DNA from: Deltaproteobacteria bacterium
GTDB taxonomy: Bacteria > Desulfobacterota > GWC2-55-46 > DRQE01
NCBI GenBank assembly: GCA_016219165.1
Contig: JACRCB010000101.1
Coordinates: 1 to 10,227 of the forward strand
Direction: 5' to 3'
DNA: 10,227 nucleotides
Shown here one piece after another: positions 1 to 5,430 of the stretch. Under the pieces are notes generated by a model. The model did no database searches and had not been told where the DNA came from. It saw nothing but the letters and a program-made list of their open reading frames with translations. How positions within the stretch are numbered: position 1 is the first letter of the stretch; every line of letters starts with the position of its first letter. Both the position numbers and the translations under genes were made by a program.

Positions 1-135
1 AAAGAAAAATTCCACGGCACGGGATGCCTTTTATCCTCAGCCATTGCGGCGGGGCTTGCAAAGGGTAACAGCGTTGCCCGAGCGGTAAAAGACGCGAAGG
101 GATATGTGAAAAAAATTTTGCGGAAGAGACGCTAA
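1..135 (+). CDS. thiD: Hydroxymethylpyrimidine/phosphomethylpyrimidine kinase, C-terminal end (partial)
   Basis: The window opens inside a reading frame (frame 1) that runs 44 codons to a TAA. It contains FHGTGC followed by LLSSAIAAGLAKG and a basic tail ending KKILRKRR. The HGTGC(T/L)LS-AIAA segment is the anion-hole and catalytic-cysteine loop near the C-terminus of ThiD, a ribokinase-fold kinase that phosphorylates HMP and HMP-phosphate in thiamine synthesis. The protein ends about 40 residues after this motif, as stand-alone ThiD does, so a ThiD-ThiE fusion in that order is unlikely. Pyridoxal kinases of the same superfamily carry a similar loop and are the main alternative. The 5' part lies outside the window, so start and regulation cannot be judged. 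No obvious terminator hairpin follows before the promoter at 190. Confidence 0.82.
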   Translation, partial: KEKFHGTGCLLSSAIAAGLAKGNSVARAVKDAKGYVKKILRKRR

Positions 136-189
136 AGGCTTTTAAAGAACTCCTCTCAAGGATAGGCGCGTGCCCACACTACAAAACTT

Positions 190-218
190 TTGACAGAAGT
201 ATCCATGAGAGATATAAT
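190..218 (+). promoter_or_regulatory. Consensus sigma70 promoter of the toxin-antitoxin locus
   Basis: TTGACA at 190-195 and TATAAT at 213-218 are separated by exactly 17 bases, so both hexamers and the spacing match the sigma70 consensus. Transcription would start near 225, about 30 bases before the antitoxin ATG at 257. The -10 region lies in an AT-rich, partly symmetrical stretch (GATATAAT ... AATTATC, 211-231). That could be an operator for the antitoxin, as is usual in autoregulated Phd/YefM loci, but the symmetry is imperfect and this part is inference. Confidence 0.8.
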
Positions 219-256
219 GTCATAAAATTATCGGTTCACAGTTTAGGGGGCAAAGC

Positions 257-463
257 ATGGGTAAGGCAAAAAAGAAGGTTCCTGAAATCATCCTGAAAGG
301 CGGCAAACCAGCGGCGGTCATCCTTGATATAGAGGAATACCGTGAGGTGCTGGAGCGCATGGAGGATGTAGAGGATTTGAATATGTTGGATGGTATAAGG
401 GAAAAGCCTCTCAAGTTCAGGCATCTAAAGGACTTTTTAAAGGAGTATCGTTTCGGTGTATGA
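257..463 (+). CDS. Type II toxin-antitoxin system antitoxin, Phd/YefM-like
   Basis: This is a 68-residue protein. The ATG follows a purine-rich stretch (AGGGGGCAAAGC) that can serve as ribosome binding site. Residues 9-36 (PEIILKGGKPAAVILDIEEYREVLERME) have the form of the Phd/YefM N-terminal DNA-binding fold: a beta strand, a G(K/R)PxAVxxxxEEY turn and an amphipathic helix. The acidic middle and the last residues (LKDFLKEYRFGV) form the extended C-terminus that normally wraps the cognate toxin. Length is typical for the family (65-90). In the known systems the antitoxin neutralises a RelE/ParE-type toxin and represses its own promoter, and the strong promoter at 190-218 fits that. Its stop codon overlaps the start of a toxin-like frame that ends after six codons, so it appears to be an orphan antitoxin. 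It may be solitary or cross-act on related toxins elsewhere. Confidence 0.78.
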   Translation: MGKAKKKVPEIILKGGKPAAVILDIEEYREVLERMEDVEDLNMLDGIREKPLKFRHLKDFLKEYRFGV

Positions 464-476
464 GGTTTATCAATAA
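456..476 (+). pseudogene. 5' remnant of RelE/ParE-type toxin gene, cut after six codons
   Basis: A GTG at 456 overlaps the last 8 bases of the antitoxin gene and is preceded by AAAGGAG at 439-445, the arrangement of translationally coupled toxin genes. The frame reads VYEVYQ and then TAA at 474-476. RelE/ParE-superfamily toxins often begin with a (M/V)YEV-type first strand, so the first five codons look like a genuine toxin start. The frame is lost where AATAAATCTGTCCCC (472-486) begins. The simplest reading is that inserted or recombined repeat DNA replaced the rest of the toxin gene. The remnant is too short for a family call by sequence, so the call rests on position, ribosome binding site and overlap. 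Confidence 0.5.
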
Positions 477-535
477 ATCTGTCCCCAGTTTCTTTCCGGG
501 CTAACCCAACAATTAATCGCTTCCATCTGTCATTG

Positions 536-611
536 CTCGCCCAGCACCACTTTGGACACATTGACTTTGAATGTTGTAAGGGTAGTTCAGTCCAAAGTGG
601 TGCTGGGCGAG
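536..611. repeat. Stem-loop element A: 22-bp perfect inverted repeat with 32-nt loop
   Basis: Positions 536-557 and 590-611 are perfect reverse complements, with a core of GCCCAGCACCACTTTGGA on the left arm. The loop is 32 nt (558-589). On the plus strand the right arm is followed closely by eight T residues (617-624), so a transcript could use it as an intrinsic terminator. A related element with the same loop length is at 5431-5498. The pair therefore looks like a dispersed family rather than a one-off terminator. Confidence 0.8.
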
Positions 612-628
612 GAGCGTTTTTTTTGCGG

Positions 629-675
629 TTGCGAGCCCCTGATACCTGTCCCTTATTTAATCAGGGGCGAAGCAA
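629..675. repeat. Hairpin with GCCCCTGAT/ATCAGGGGC arms
   Basis: GCCCCTGAT (635-643) pairs perfectly with ATCAGGGGC (660-668) across a 16-nt loop. Outside a small internal loop the stem resumes with TTGC (629-632) pairing GCAA (672-675). It is one of several palindromes packed into this interval, with no T-run after it on either strand. Confidence 0.55.
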
Positions 676-680
676 ACCCG

Positions 681-719
681 GAGATTCCTCGCTTCGCTCG
701 GAACAGGCTCCGCAATCTC
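681..719. repeat. REP-like palindromic repeat, GAGATT...AATCTC ends
   Basis: GAGATT (681-686) and AATCTC (714-719) are inverted ends around a CGCTTCGCTCGGAA core, and TTCC...GGAA inside it can also pair. The core resembles the unit at 744-773. GAGCGAAGC-type palindromes of this kind occur as dispersed intergenic repeats in many environmental bacterial genomes (from memory, not checked). Confidence 0.5.
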
Positions 720-735
720 TAAGTGGTTGATTTTC

Positions 736-825
736 CTAAAGACGAGATTGCTTCGCTCCGCTCGCAAAGACAGAAAATTTAGTTTTTCCACAACCTGCCA
801 ATCCAATAATCTCTTCGGTCGTCAT
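736..825 (-). pseudogene. 5' fragment of a Walker-A (P-loop) protein gene running into a repeat
   Basis: An ATG at 825 lies 24 bases downstream of the radC stop, on the same strand, with AGGGGAC a few bases upstream as a possible ribosome binding site. The 29-codon frame begins MTTEEIIGLAGCGKTKF, and GLAGCGKT fits the GxxxxGK(S/T) nucleotide-binding loop exactly. The second half, FASGAKQSRL, is simply the translation of the palindromic repeat at 744-773, and the frame stops at TAG (736-738). I read this as the start of an ATPase or GTPase gene whose remainder was replaced by repeat DNA. A chance match to the short P-loop pattern is possible. Confidence 0.35.
744..773. repeat. REP-like repeat unit GAGATTGCTTCGCTCCGCTCGCAAAGACAG
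   Basis: The unit contains TTGCTTCGCTCCGCTCGCAA, whose TTGC...GCAA ends pair and whose middle is a near-palindrome of CGCTC/GAGCG steps. It shares GAGATT and CTTCGCTC with the copy at 681-719. It is the point at which the P-loop fragment above becomes repeat-encoded sequence. Confidence 0.55.
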
Positions 826-848
826 TGGGTCCCCTGAATTGCCCCCCC

Positions 849-1550
849 TCATACCCTGCTCCCCTCCCCTATCCAACCCGCATCCCTTGCGCTGAAATGT
901 CCGTTCCTCCCGACTATTATGTGGTCGTGGACGATTATGTCTACCGCGGAGGCGACCTTTTTGAGTTCCTCGGTCAGACTCCGGTCGTTTTTTGAGGGGG
1001 TGGGGTCTCCGGATGGGTGGTTGTGGACGAATATGACGCTTCTCGCATTGTGCTTGAACGCGTTTTCGATGACCTTTCTCGGATAGACGAGGGTCTGGTC
1101 TATGGTCCCCTCATGGAGGACCTCCAACCCCATGACCTCGTTTTTCGAGTTTAAATATATCGCCAGAAACTTTTCGACCTTATTCCCTGAAAGTTTCATA
1201 TCCAGATACTGAAGGACGTCCTTTGTGCTGCGGATGACGTCCTTTTTCATCATCCTCTCTTTAAGATACTCCCCGCAGACCTCCTTTATAAGGTTTATCA
1301 TCATGGCCGCATTCTCTCCAACGCCCCTTACCTCCCCGAGTTCTTCGACGGACGCGTCAAAAACCCCCCTCAGGCCATTGAACCTCTCTATGAGCGTTTT
1401 TGCGAGCGGCTTCACGTCCCTTCTGGGGATGGCGTAGGTCAAAACGAGTTCCAGCACCTCGTAGTCATGGAAACCTTCGAGATGGGCCTTCCTAAACCTC
1501 TCCCTCAGTCTTTGCCTGTGGCCTGCGTTTAAATCCGGTCCGTCCGGCAT
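849..1550 (-). CDS. radC: RadC/JAMM-family DNA-repair-associated protein
   Basis: This 233-residue protein has the standard RadC length (about 220-235). Residues 10-20 (GHRQRLRERFR) are the family's N-terminal signature. Residues 70-95 (ELGEVRGVGENAA) form a helix-hairpin-helix. The C-terminal JAMM metallo-domain has E143, then H176-N-H178 with S186 and D189, matching HxH-x7-S-x2-D, so the zinc site is complete. RadC's biochemical role is unsettled. The JAMM fold implies a metal-dependent hydrolase, and the early radiation-repair assignment has been disputed. The ATG at 1550 follows GAGGGG at a spacing of 8. The gene starts 17 bases after slipin ends, so the two are probably cotranscribed. 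A short P-loop fragment follows it. Confidence 0.93.
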   Translation of the reverse strand: MPDGPDLNAGHRQRLRERFRKAHLEGFHDYEVLELVLTYAIPRRDVKPLAKTLIERFNGLRGVFDASVEELGEVRGVGENAAMMINLIKEVCGEYLKERMMKKDVIRSTKDVLQYLDMKLSGNKVEKFLAIYLNSKNEVMGLEVLHEGTIDQTLVYPRKVIENAFKHNARSVIFVHNHPSGDPTPSKNDRSLTEELKKVASAVDIIVHDHIIVGRNGHFSARDAGWIGEGSRV

Positions 1551-1567
1551 ATGTTAAACCCCTCGAA

Positions 1568-2329
1568 CTACTTGGACTTATATACATCCAAAAAAGGCTT
1601 AATCAGGTCCATCGGTATGGGAAATAGGATTGTGGAATTCTTCTCCACCGCAATCTCGGTAAGAGTTTGAAAGTATCTTAACTGAAGCGATATGGGGTTT
1701 TGAACAAGGACGTTTGCCGCATCGAGGATTTTCTGCGAGGCCTCGAATTCCCCCTCCGCGTGTATTACCTTGGCCCTCCTTTCCCTCTCCGCCTCGGCCT
1801 GTTTCGCCATGGCCCTCTTCATCTCCTCGGGCAGGTCTATGGCCTTTACCTCCACGAGCGACACCTTAACGCCCCACGGGTCGGTATGGCGGTCGAGTAT
1901 CTCCTGCAGCCTCATGTTTATCTTCTCCCTTTCGGCAAGGAGTTCATCTAATTCGGCCTGGCCGCAAACGCTCCTTAAGGTCGTCTGCGCGAGTTGGCTC
2001 GTCGCGTAGAGATAGTTCTCGACGCCTATAATCGCCTTATCCGGGTTCATCACCCTGAAATATACAACGGCATTGACCTTGACCGATACGTTGTCCCTCG
2101 TTATGACGTCCTGTGGAGGCACATCGAGGGTTACGGTCCTCAAACTCACCGTTACCATCCTCTGCACCCCGGGTATTAGGATGACTACCCCGGGCCCCTT
2201 TACCGCCTGAAACCTTCCGAGGAAAAACACGACCCCCCTTTCGTACTCGGGGAGTATCTTGATTGCGGACCATAAAAATATGACAATGACTATAAGAAGA
2301 AAAACCGTTCCCGTACCGAATCCGAACAT
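1568..2329 (-). CDS. Slipin (stomatin-like SPFH/band 7 membrane protein)
   Basis: This 253-residue protein is of typical prokaryotic slipin length. Residues 8-24 form one hydrophobic membrane segment at the N-terminus. The SPFH domain follows (about 26-190) with hallmark segments ERGVVFFLGRF, GPGVVILIPGV, DVPPQDVITRDNVSV and QTTLRSVCGQAELDELLAERE. Residues 168-206 are charged and alanine-rich and should form the coiled coil that drives oligomerisation. The start is well fixed by AGGAGG (2335-2340) five bases before the ATG. It lies 48 bases downstream of nfeD. Slipin-NfeD operons are common in bacteria and archaea, and in Pyrococcus horikoshii the NfeD-type protease (PH1510) cleaves the C-terminal region of its slipin partner (PH1511). 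A role as membrane scaffold and protease partner is inferred from that family knowledge. Confidence 0.93.
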   Translation of the reverse strand: MFGFGTGTVFLLIVIVIFLWSAIKILPEYERGVVFFLGRFQAVKGPGVVILIPGVQRMVTVSLRTVTLDVPPQDVITRDNVSVKVNAVVYFRVMNPDKAIIGVENYLYATSQLAQTTLRSVCGQAELDELLAEREKINMRLQEILDRHTDPWGVKVSLVEVKAIDLPEEMKRAMAKQAEAERERRAKVIHAEGEFEASQKILDAANVLVQNPISLQLRYFQTLTEIAVEKNSTILFPIPMDLIKPFLDVYKSK

Positions 2330-2377
2330 GAAGACCTCCTTTTTTACATTGAAGTCATGCCGCCCCGCTGTGACGGC

Positions 2378-3745
2378 TTATACCTTAACGACCTCAAGCC
2401 TCATCCCGTTTATCCGAACGACCCTCACCCTCGCCCCCCTTTCAATCGGCTCCGCGCTTTCCGCCTCCCAGTATTCCCCTTTCACAAAGACCTTGCCGCA
2501 CGGCCCTATGGGGCCTATCTCGTCGACCGCAACGCCCTCCCCGCCCGTAAGCCCCTCCACCCCGCTTACAGGGCGCCTCCTGTGTATCCGCACGGCATAG
2601 TACATCGTCCCGAGGGAAAAAAGCGTTACAACGATGACCGCGGGAAGAACCACCCAGAGAGAGACCCTCATAAAGGGAAGCGGCGAAGAAAAGAGCATAA
2701 GGCTTCCGAGGAGGAGGGAAGCCACCCCGGCCAGAGTCAAAAGCCCGAAACTTGTCACCTTTATCTCCAATATGAAAAAAATAAGGGCCAATCCGATGAG
2801 GATAAGGCCGGCATAATTCACCGAAAGCGTTTGGAAGGCGTAAAAAGACAGGACGAGGCATATCGCCCCCACAACGCCGGGAAGCACCGCGCCCGGATTT
2901 GAAAGTTCGAAATAAATCCCCACAAGCCCGAGCATCATCAGTATGTAAGCGACGTTCGGGTTCGATATGGCATTGAGGACCCTGAATCTCAAGTCCATCT
3001 CTATCTCTTCTATAGCCGAGTCCTTTGTCCTGATAGGAACCTCCCCGGAAGCCGTCCATGCCAATCTTGCGTCGAGTTTGGCGATGAGTTCCCCTCTCGT
3101 CTGCGCGAGGATATCCACAACGCCGAGTTTAAGCGCCTCCTCCGCGGTTATGTTAACGCTGTCCCTGACCGCCTTCTCGGCCCAGTCGGCGTTCCTGTTC
3201 CTTTTTTTTGCGATCCCCTTTATGTATGCAACGGCATCGTTTTCGACCTTTTTCATCATGACCTCGTCCGTCTTCTCCCGGCCCATGGAGACCGGATGCG
3301 CGGAGCCGATGTTGGTCCCCGGGGCCATGGCCGCGACGGAAGAGGCATAGGTTATGAATACGCCCGCGGATGCGGCCCGCGCCCCCGCAGGGGCGACATA
3401 GACAACGACAGGCACCTCGCTTGAGAGCATCTTTTTGACGATATCCCTCATCGAGAGGTCAAGCCCTCCCGGGGTGTCGAGTTCTATCACCACCGCGCCG
3501 GCGCCCTCGTCCCCCGCCCTTTCGATATTCTTAATAATGTATTCCGACATCACGGGGTTGACAACCCCCTCGGCCTTCACGTAATAGATGGGCGCGGGAT
3601 TATCCTCTTTAACGGTCTCTTTGAGGGTCTCCCCGGGTGAGGCGGCTCTCCACCCGGCGCCATACGGGACAGACGGGATAGACAGGATAAAAACAGTTAA
3701 GGTAATATTCAGGAATGCGGCGAAAGACCCACCCCTCTTCTTCAT
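2378..3745 (-). CDS. nfeD: NfeD-family membrane-bound serine protease (ClpP-class), long form
   Basis: This 455-residue protein has the long NfeD (1b) layout. It has a signal or anchor segment at 9-30, a ClpP-like protease domain at about 52-225, roughly five membrane segments (264-280, 287-305, 308-327, 333-352, 360-384) and a C-terminal OB-fold NfeD domain (393-455). DTPGG (90-94) is the oxyanion loop. Ser126 in RAASAG is the expected nucleophile, and a lysine near 165-166 (KKVENDAVAY) fits the Ser-Lys dyad spacing known from PH1510. The protease domain should face the periplasm, with slipin the likely substrate or partner. No ribosome binding site is evident before the ATG at 3745, and a possible promoter ends seven bases upstream, so the message may be leaderless. 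It follows the glycosylase-like gene by 55 bases. Confidence 0.92.
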   Translation of the reverse strand: MKKRGGSFAAFLNITLTVFILSIPSVPYGAGWRAASPGETLKETVKEDNPAPIYYVKAEGVVNPVMSEYIIKNIERAGDEGAGAVVIELDTPGGLDLSMRDIVKKMLSSEVPVVVYVAPAGARAASAGVFITYASSVAAMAPGTNIGSAHPVSMGREKTDEVMMKKVENDAVAYIKGIAKKRNRNADWAEKAVRDSVNITAEEALKLGVVDILAQTRGELIAKLDARLAWTASGEVPIRTKDSAIEEIEMDLRFRVLNAISNPNVAYILMMLGLVGIYFELSNPGAVLPGVVGAICLVLSFYAFQTLSVNYAGLILIGLALIFFILEIKVTSFGLLTLAGVASLLLGSLMLFSSPLPFMRVSLWVVLPAVIVVTLFSLGTMYYAVRIHRRRPVSGVEGLTGGEGVAVDEIGPIGPCGKVFVKGEYWEAESAEPIERGARVRVVRINGMRLEVVKV

Positions 3746-3752
3746 AGAAGAG

Positions 3753-3781
3753 AGTCTAACAGGGATTCGGCCTTATTTCAA
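3753..3781 (-). promoter_or_regulatory. Possible promoter immediately before nfeD
   Basis: Read on the minus strand, TTGAAA (3781-3776) and TAGACT (3758-3753) are 17 bases apart, a 5/6 and 4/6 match to the sigma70 hexamers. Only seven bases separate the -10 box from the nfeD ATG. If used it would give a leaderless or nearly leaderless transcript, consistent with the missing ribosome binding site. Confidence 0.28.
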
Positions 3782-3800
3782 TGGGGCTACCGCCCCCTCT

Positions 3801-4460
3801 CTATAATCTCCCTCTGTCAATCTCCCTCTCTCTAATCTCCCCCATGACCATCTGTATGTCGTGCCATACGTCTTTTTTTAACTCCGGCCTTTCGAGGAGT
3901 GAAGAAATCCCATGGGTGGGCATGAGTTTTACGCCCCTGTAAAGATGGAATCTTCCCCTCCTTTCCCCGACCCCCTCTTCCCCGCCGAGGACGGCGCGGG
4001 TAGGAACGTCTCCCAACAAAACAATTACCGCCGGGCCGATTGTGTCAACCTCCCTTTCAAGGTAAGGCATGCAAAGGGAGAATTCCTCCGGGGCCGGCTT
4101 CCTGTTGCCGGAGGGCCTGCACCTTATGACGTTTGTGATATAGGCGTCCCTTGTTTCAAGCCCCATGGCTTTTATTATATTCGCAAGTTGCTCCCCCTCG
4201 CCGCCTGTAAACGGCTCGCCCGCGGCATCATCTTCTCCTGAAGGAACCCCGCCCGCGAAGAGAACCGCTGCATTGGAATTGCCTTTCCCGCAGACGGCGT
4301 TTTTCCTCTCCCTGTGGAGGGGGCATATTTTACACATGGTCACCTCTGTGCCGATACCTTTAAGCCTTTTCTCCTTCGAGGTAAAAGGCAATTCCCCTAT
4401 CCCTATCCCGCGAAGGTACTTAAGCCTGCCTATAATCCCTTCCAACGCCTCTTTATCCAT
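3801..4460 (-). CDS. Uracil-DNA glycosylase-like iron-sulfur protein (family 4/5 type) with altered active-site motifs
   Basis: This 219-residue protein has the layout of the 4Fe-4S uracil-DNA glycosylases, which remove uracil from DNA after cytosine deamination. The four cluster cysteines are present and correctly spaced: C43-x2-C46, then C114-x15-C130 in NVIRCRP...FSLC. PFTGGEGEQL (83-92), YITNVIRCRP (107-116) and VIVLLGDVPTRAVLG also fit the family. Two catalytic motifs depart from it. The GEAPG loop reads GGVPS (70-74), and the (P)TxHPS loop reads PTHGISS, with no His-Pro at the usual place. It may be inactive, changed in substrate, or a side branch. An AAAGG about nine bases upstream supports the ATG at 4460. 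A TATAAT at 4501-4496 (minus strand) is a weak promoter candidate inside the divergent gene. It heads the run into nfeD, slipin and radC. Confidence 0.83.
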   Translation of the reverse strand: MDKEALEGIIGRLKYLRGIGIGELPFTSKEKRLKGIGTEVTMCKICPLHRERKNAVCGKGNSNAAVLFAGGVPSGEDDAAGEPFTGGEGEQLANIIKAMGLETRDAYITNVIRCRPSGNRKPAPEEFSLCMPYLEREVDTIGPAVIVLLGDVPTRAVLGGEEGVGERRGRFHLYRGVKLMPTHGISSLLERPELKKDVWHDIQMVMGEIREREIDRGRL

Positions 4461-5430
4461 GAGTTTTTGCCTTTACAAAAAAGCCTGTTTTCCGTATTAT
4501 ATAATAATATTCGTGATTGCCATACTCATAATATCGTTTATCATATTAATCGGCCTGCCCCAAGAGGCGCTTGCATGGGGGCCGGCCACCCACCTCGAGG
4601 TCGGCCAGATGGTCTTAGACCACGCCCACGAGATACCGGCCGCGATAGCCGCTCTCATCGGTGAATTCCCCTATGATTTCCTCTACGGCAACATAAGCGC
4701 GGACATAGTCGTGGGCAAGAATCTCGTAGAGGAACTCAAGCACTGCCACGGCTGGAACTTCGGATTTAAACTCCTTAAAAAGGCGGGAAGCGATTCCCAG
4801 AGGGCGTTCGCCTACGGGTACCTCTGCCACCTTGCCTCCGATAGCATAGCGCACAACCACTTCATCCCGGAGATGATGGTCAAATCCTTTTCCGCGCGAC
4901 TCTTGCGGCACGGCTACTGGGAACTCAGGTTCGACCTCCTCGCGGGCAGAGGTGTATGGGAAATCCCGAAAAACATGGTAAAAAGCGTCCACCGCGACAA
5001 CGACAGGCTCCTCAGAGACTCGCTTGAAGACACCCCCCTGTCTTTCAGGACCAACAAGACGATATTTTCGGGTATCTTAAGCCTCAATAGAATCGAACAC
5101 TGGCACAGGATGCTCGGTATACTTTCGTCTAAATCGAGATGGGCACTGACGAGGAAGGAAAAAGACCGCTACTTAGGCCTATCCGTGGACGCGGCCATGG
5201 ACTTTCTCAGCCACGGAACAAGGGCCGCCTGCACCAGAAAAGACCCCGTAGGGAGAGATAACCTTCGACTCGCAAGGGCAACAAGAAAAAAACTCAGGAC
5301 CGTCAGAAGAAAGCGCGGGGACTGGCACGTCCTGATGACGAAGGCGCTCGATAAACTTGCCGTCAAAACCTATCCCCGAATGGGCAGGGCCGCCCGTTCC
5401 CATGAAGAGAAGGCCGCAAAAGAAGCCTGA
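4459..5430 (+). CDS. Exported zinc-dependent phospholipase C-like protein
   Basis: This 323-residue protein is read from the ATG at 4459. I chose that start because it gives a proper export signal: a basic stretch (LYKK), a hydrophobic core at 12-33, then ALA at 37-39 and Trp40. No clear ribosome binding site precedes it, and longer in-frame starts only add sequence antisense to the glycosylase gene. The zinc-dependent phospholipase C/S1-P1 fold is suggested by WGPATH (40-45), NISADI (D82), HCHGWNF (H95, H97) and the metal-ligand cluster H124-x3-D128 with H132 and H134. In Bacillus cereus phospholipase C the mature N-terminal Trp itself binds zinc, and cleavage after ALA would expose Trp40 here. 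The tail from about 255 is strongly basic. Substrate is unknown: phospholipid hydrolysis is the family role, not shown. It is divergent from the glycosylase and convergent with coaBC. Confidence 0.78.
   Translation: MSFCLYKKACFPYYIIIFVIAILIISFIILIGLPQEALAWGPATHLEVGQMVLDHAHEIPAAIAALIGEFPYDFLYGNISADIVVGKNLVEELKHCHGWNFGFKLLKKAGSDSQRAFAYGYLCHLASDSIAHNHFIPEMMVKSFSARLLRHGYWELRFDLLAGRGVWEIPKNMVKSVHRDNDRLLRDSLEDTPLSFRTNKTIFSGILSLNRIEHWHRMLGILSSKSRWALTRKEKDRYLGLSVDAAMDFLSHGTRAACTRKDPVGRDNLRLARATRKKLRTVRRKRGDWHVLMTKALDKLAVKTYPRMGRAARSHEEKAAKEA

Larger units (their letters stand above)
464..848. other. Repeat-rich gene-free region between the antitoxin and radC
   Basis: No intact gene is visible in these 385 bases. 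In order they hold: AATAAATCTGTCCCC (from 472) at the point where the toxin frame breaks; a perfect 22-bp stem-loop (536-611) followed by eight T residues (617-624); a second hairpin (629-675); GC-rich CGCTTCGCTC-type palindromic repeats (681-719 and 744-773); and a short minus-strand reading frame with a Walker A motif (736-825). A plus-strand frame through 533-730 has no family features and is repeat sequence read through. The region looks like accumulated REP-like insertions. At its edges it has cost the toxin and possibly a gene downstream of radC. Confidence 0.65.

Noticed and set aside
220..561. 113-codon minus-strand open frame across the antitoxin gene and element A
   Set aside because: It overlaps the antitoxin antisense and runs through repeat sequence. 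The antitoxin has a recognisable fold, promoter and coupled downstream start.
533..730. 65-codon plus-strand open frame
   Set aside because: It is read through element A and the REP-like repeats. Its composition reflects repeat DNA and no domain is visible.
536..773. Repeated palindromes as a CRISPR array or integron attC sites
   Set aside because: The units differ in sequence and have no regular spacers, and no cas or integrase gene is present. The arms lack the attC core motifs (GTTRRRY/RYYYAAC).
3783..3796. GGGGC-TACC-GCCCC hairpin just after the glycosylase-like stop codon
   Set aside because: The stem is only five pairs and there is no T-run after it on the minus strand, so I do not call it a terminator.
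4165..4458. 98-codon N-terminal extension of the phospholipase-like protein
   Set aside because: It is antisense to the glycosylase coding region, and it would bury the signal peptide in the middle of the protein.
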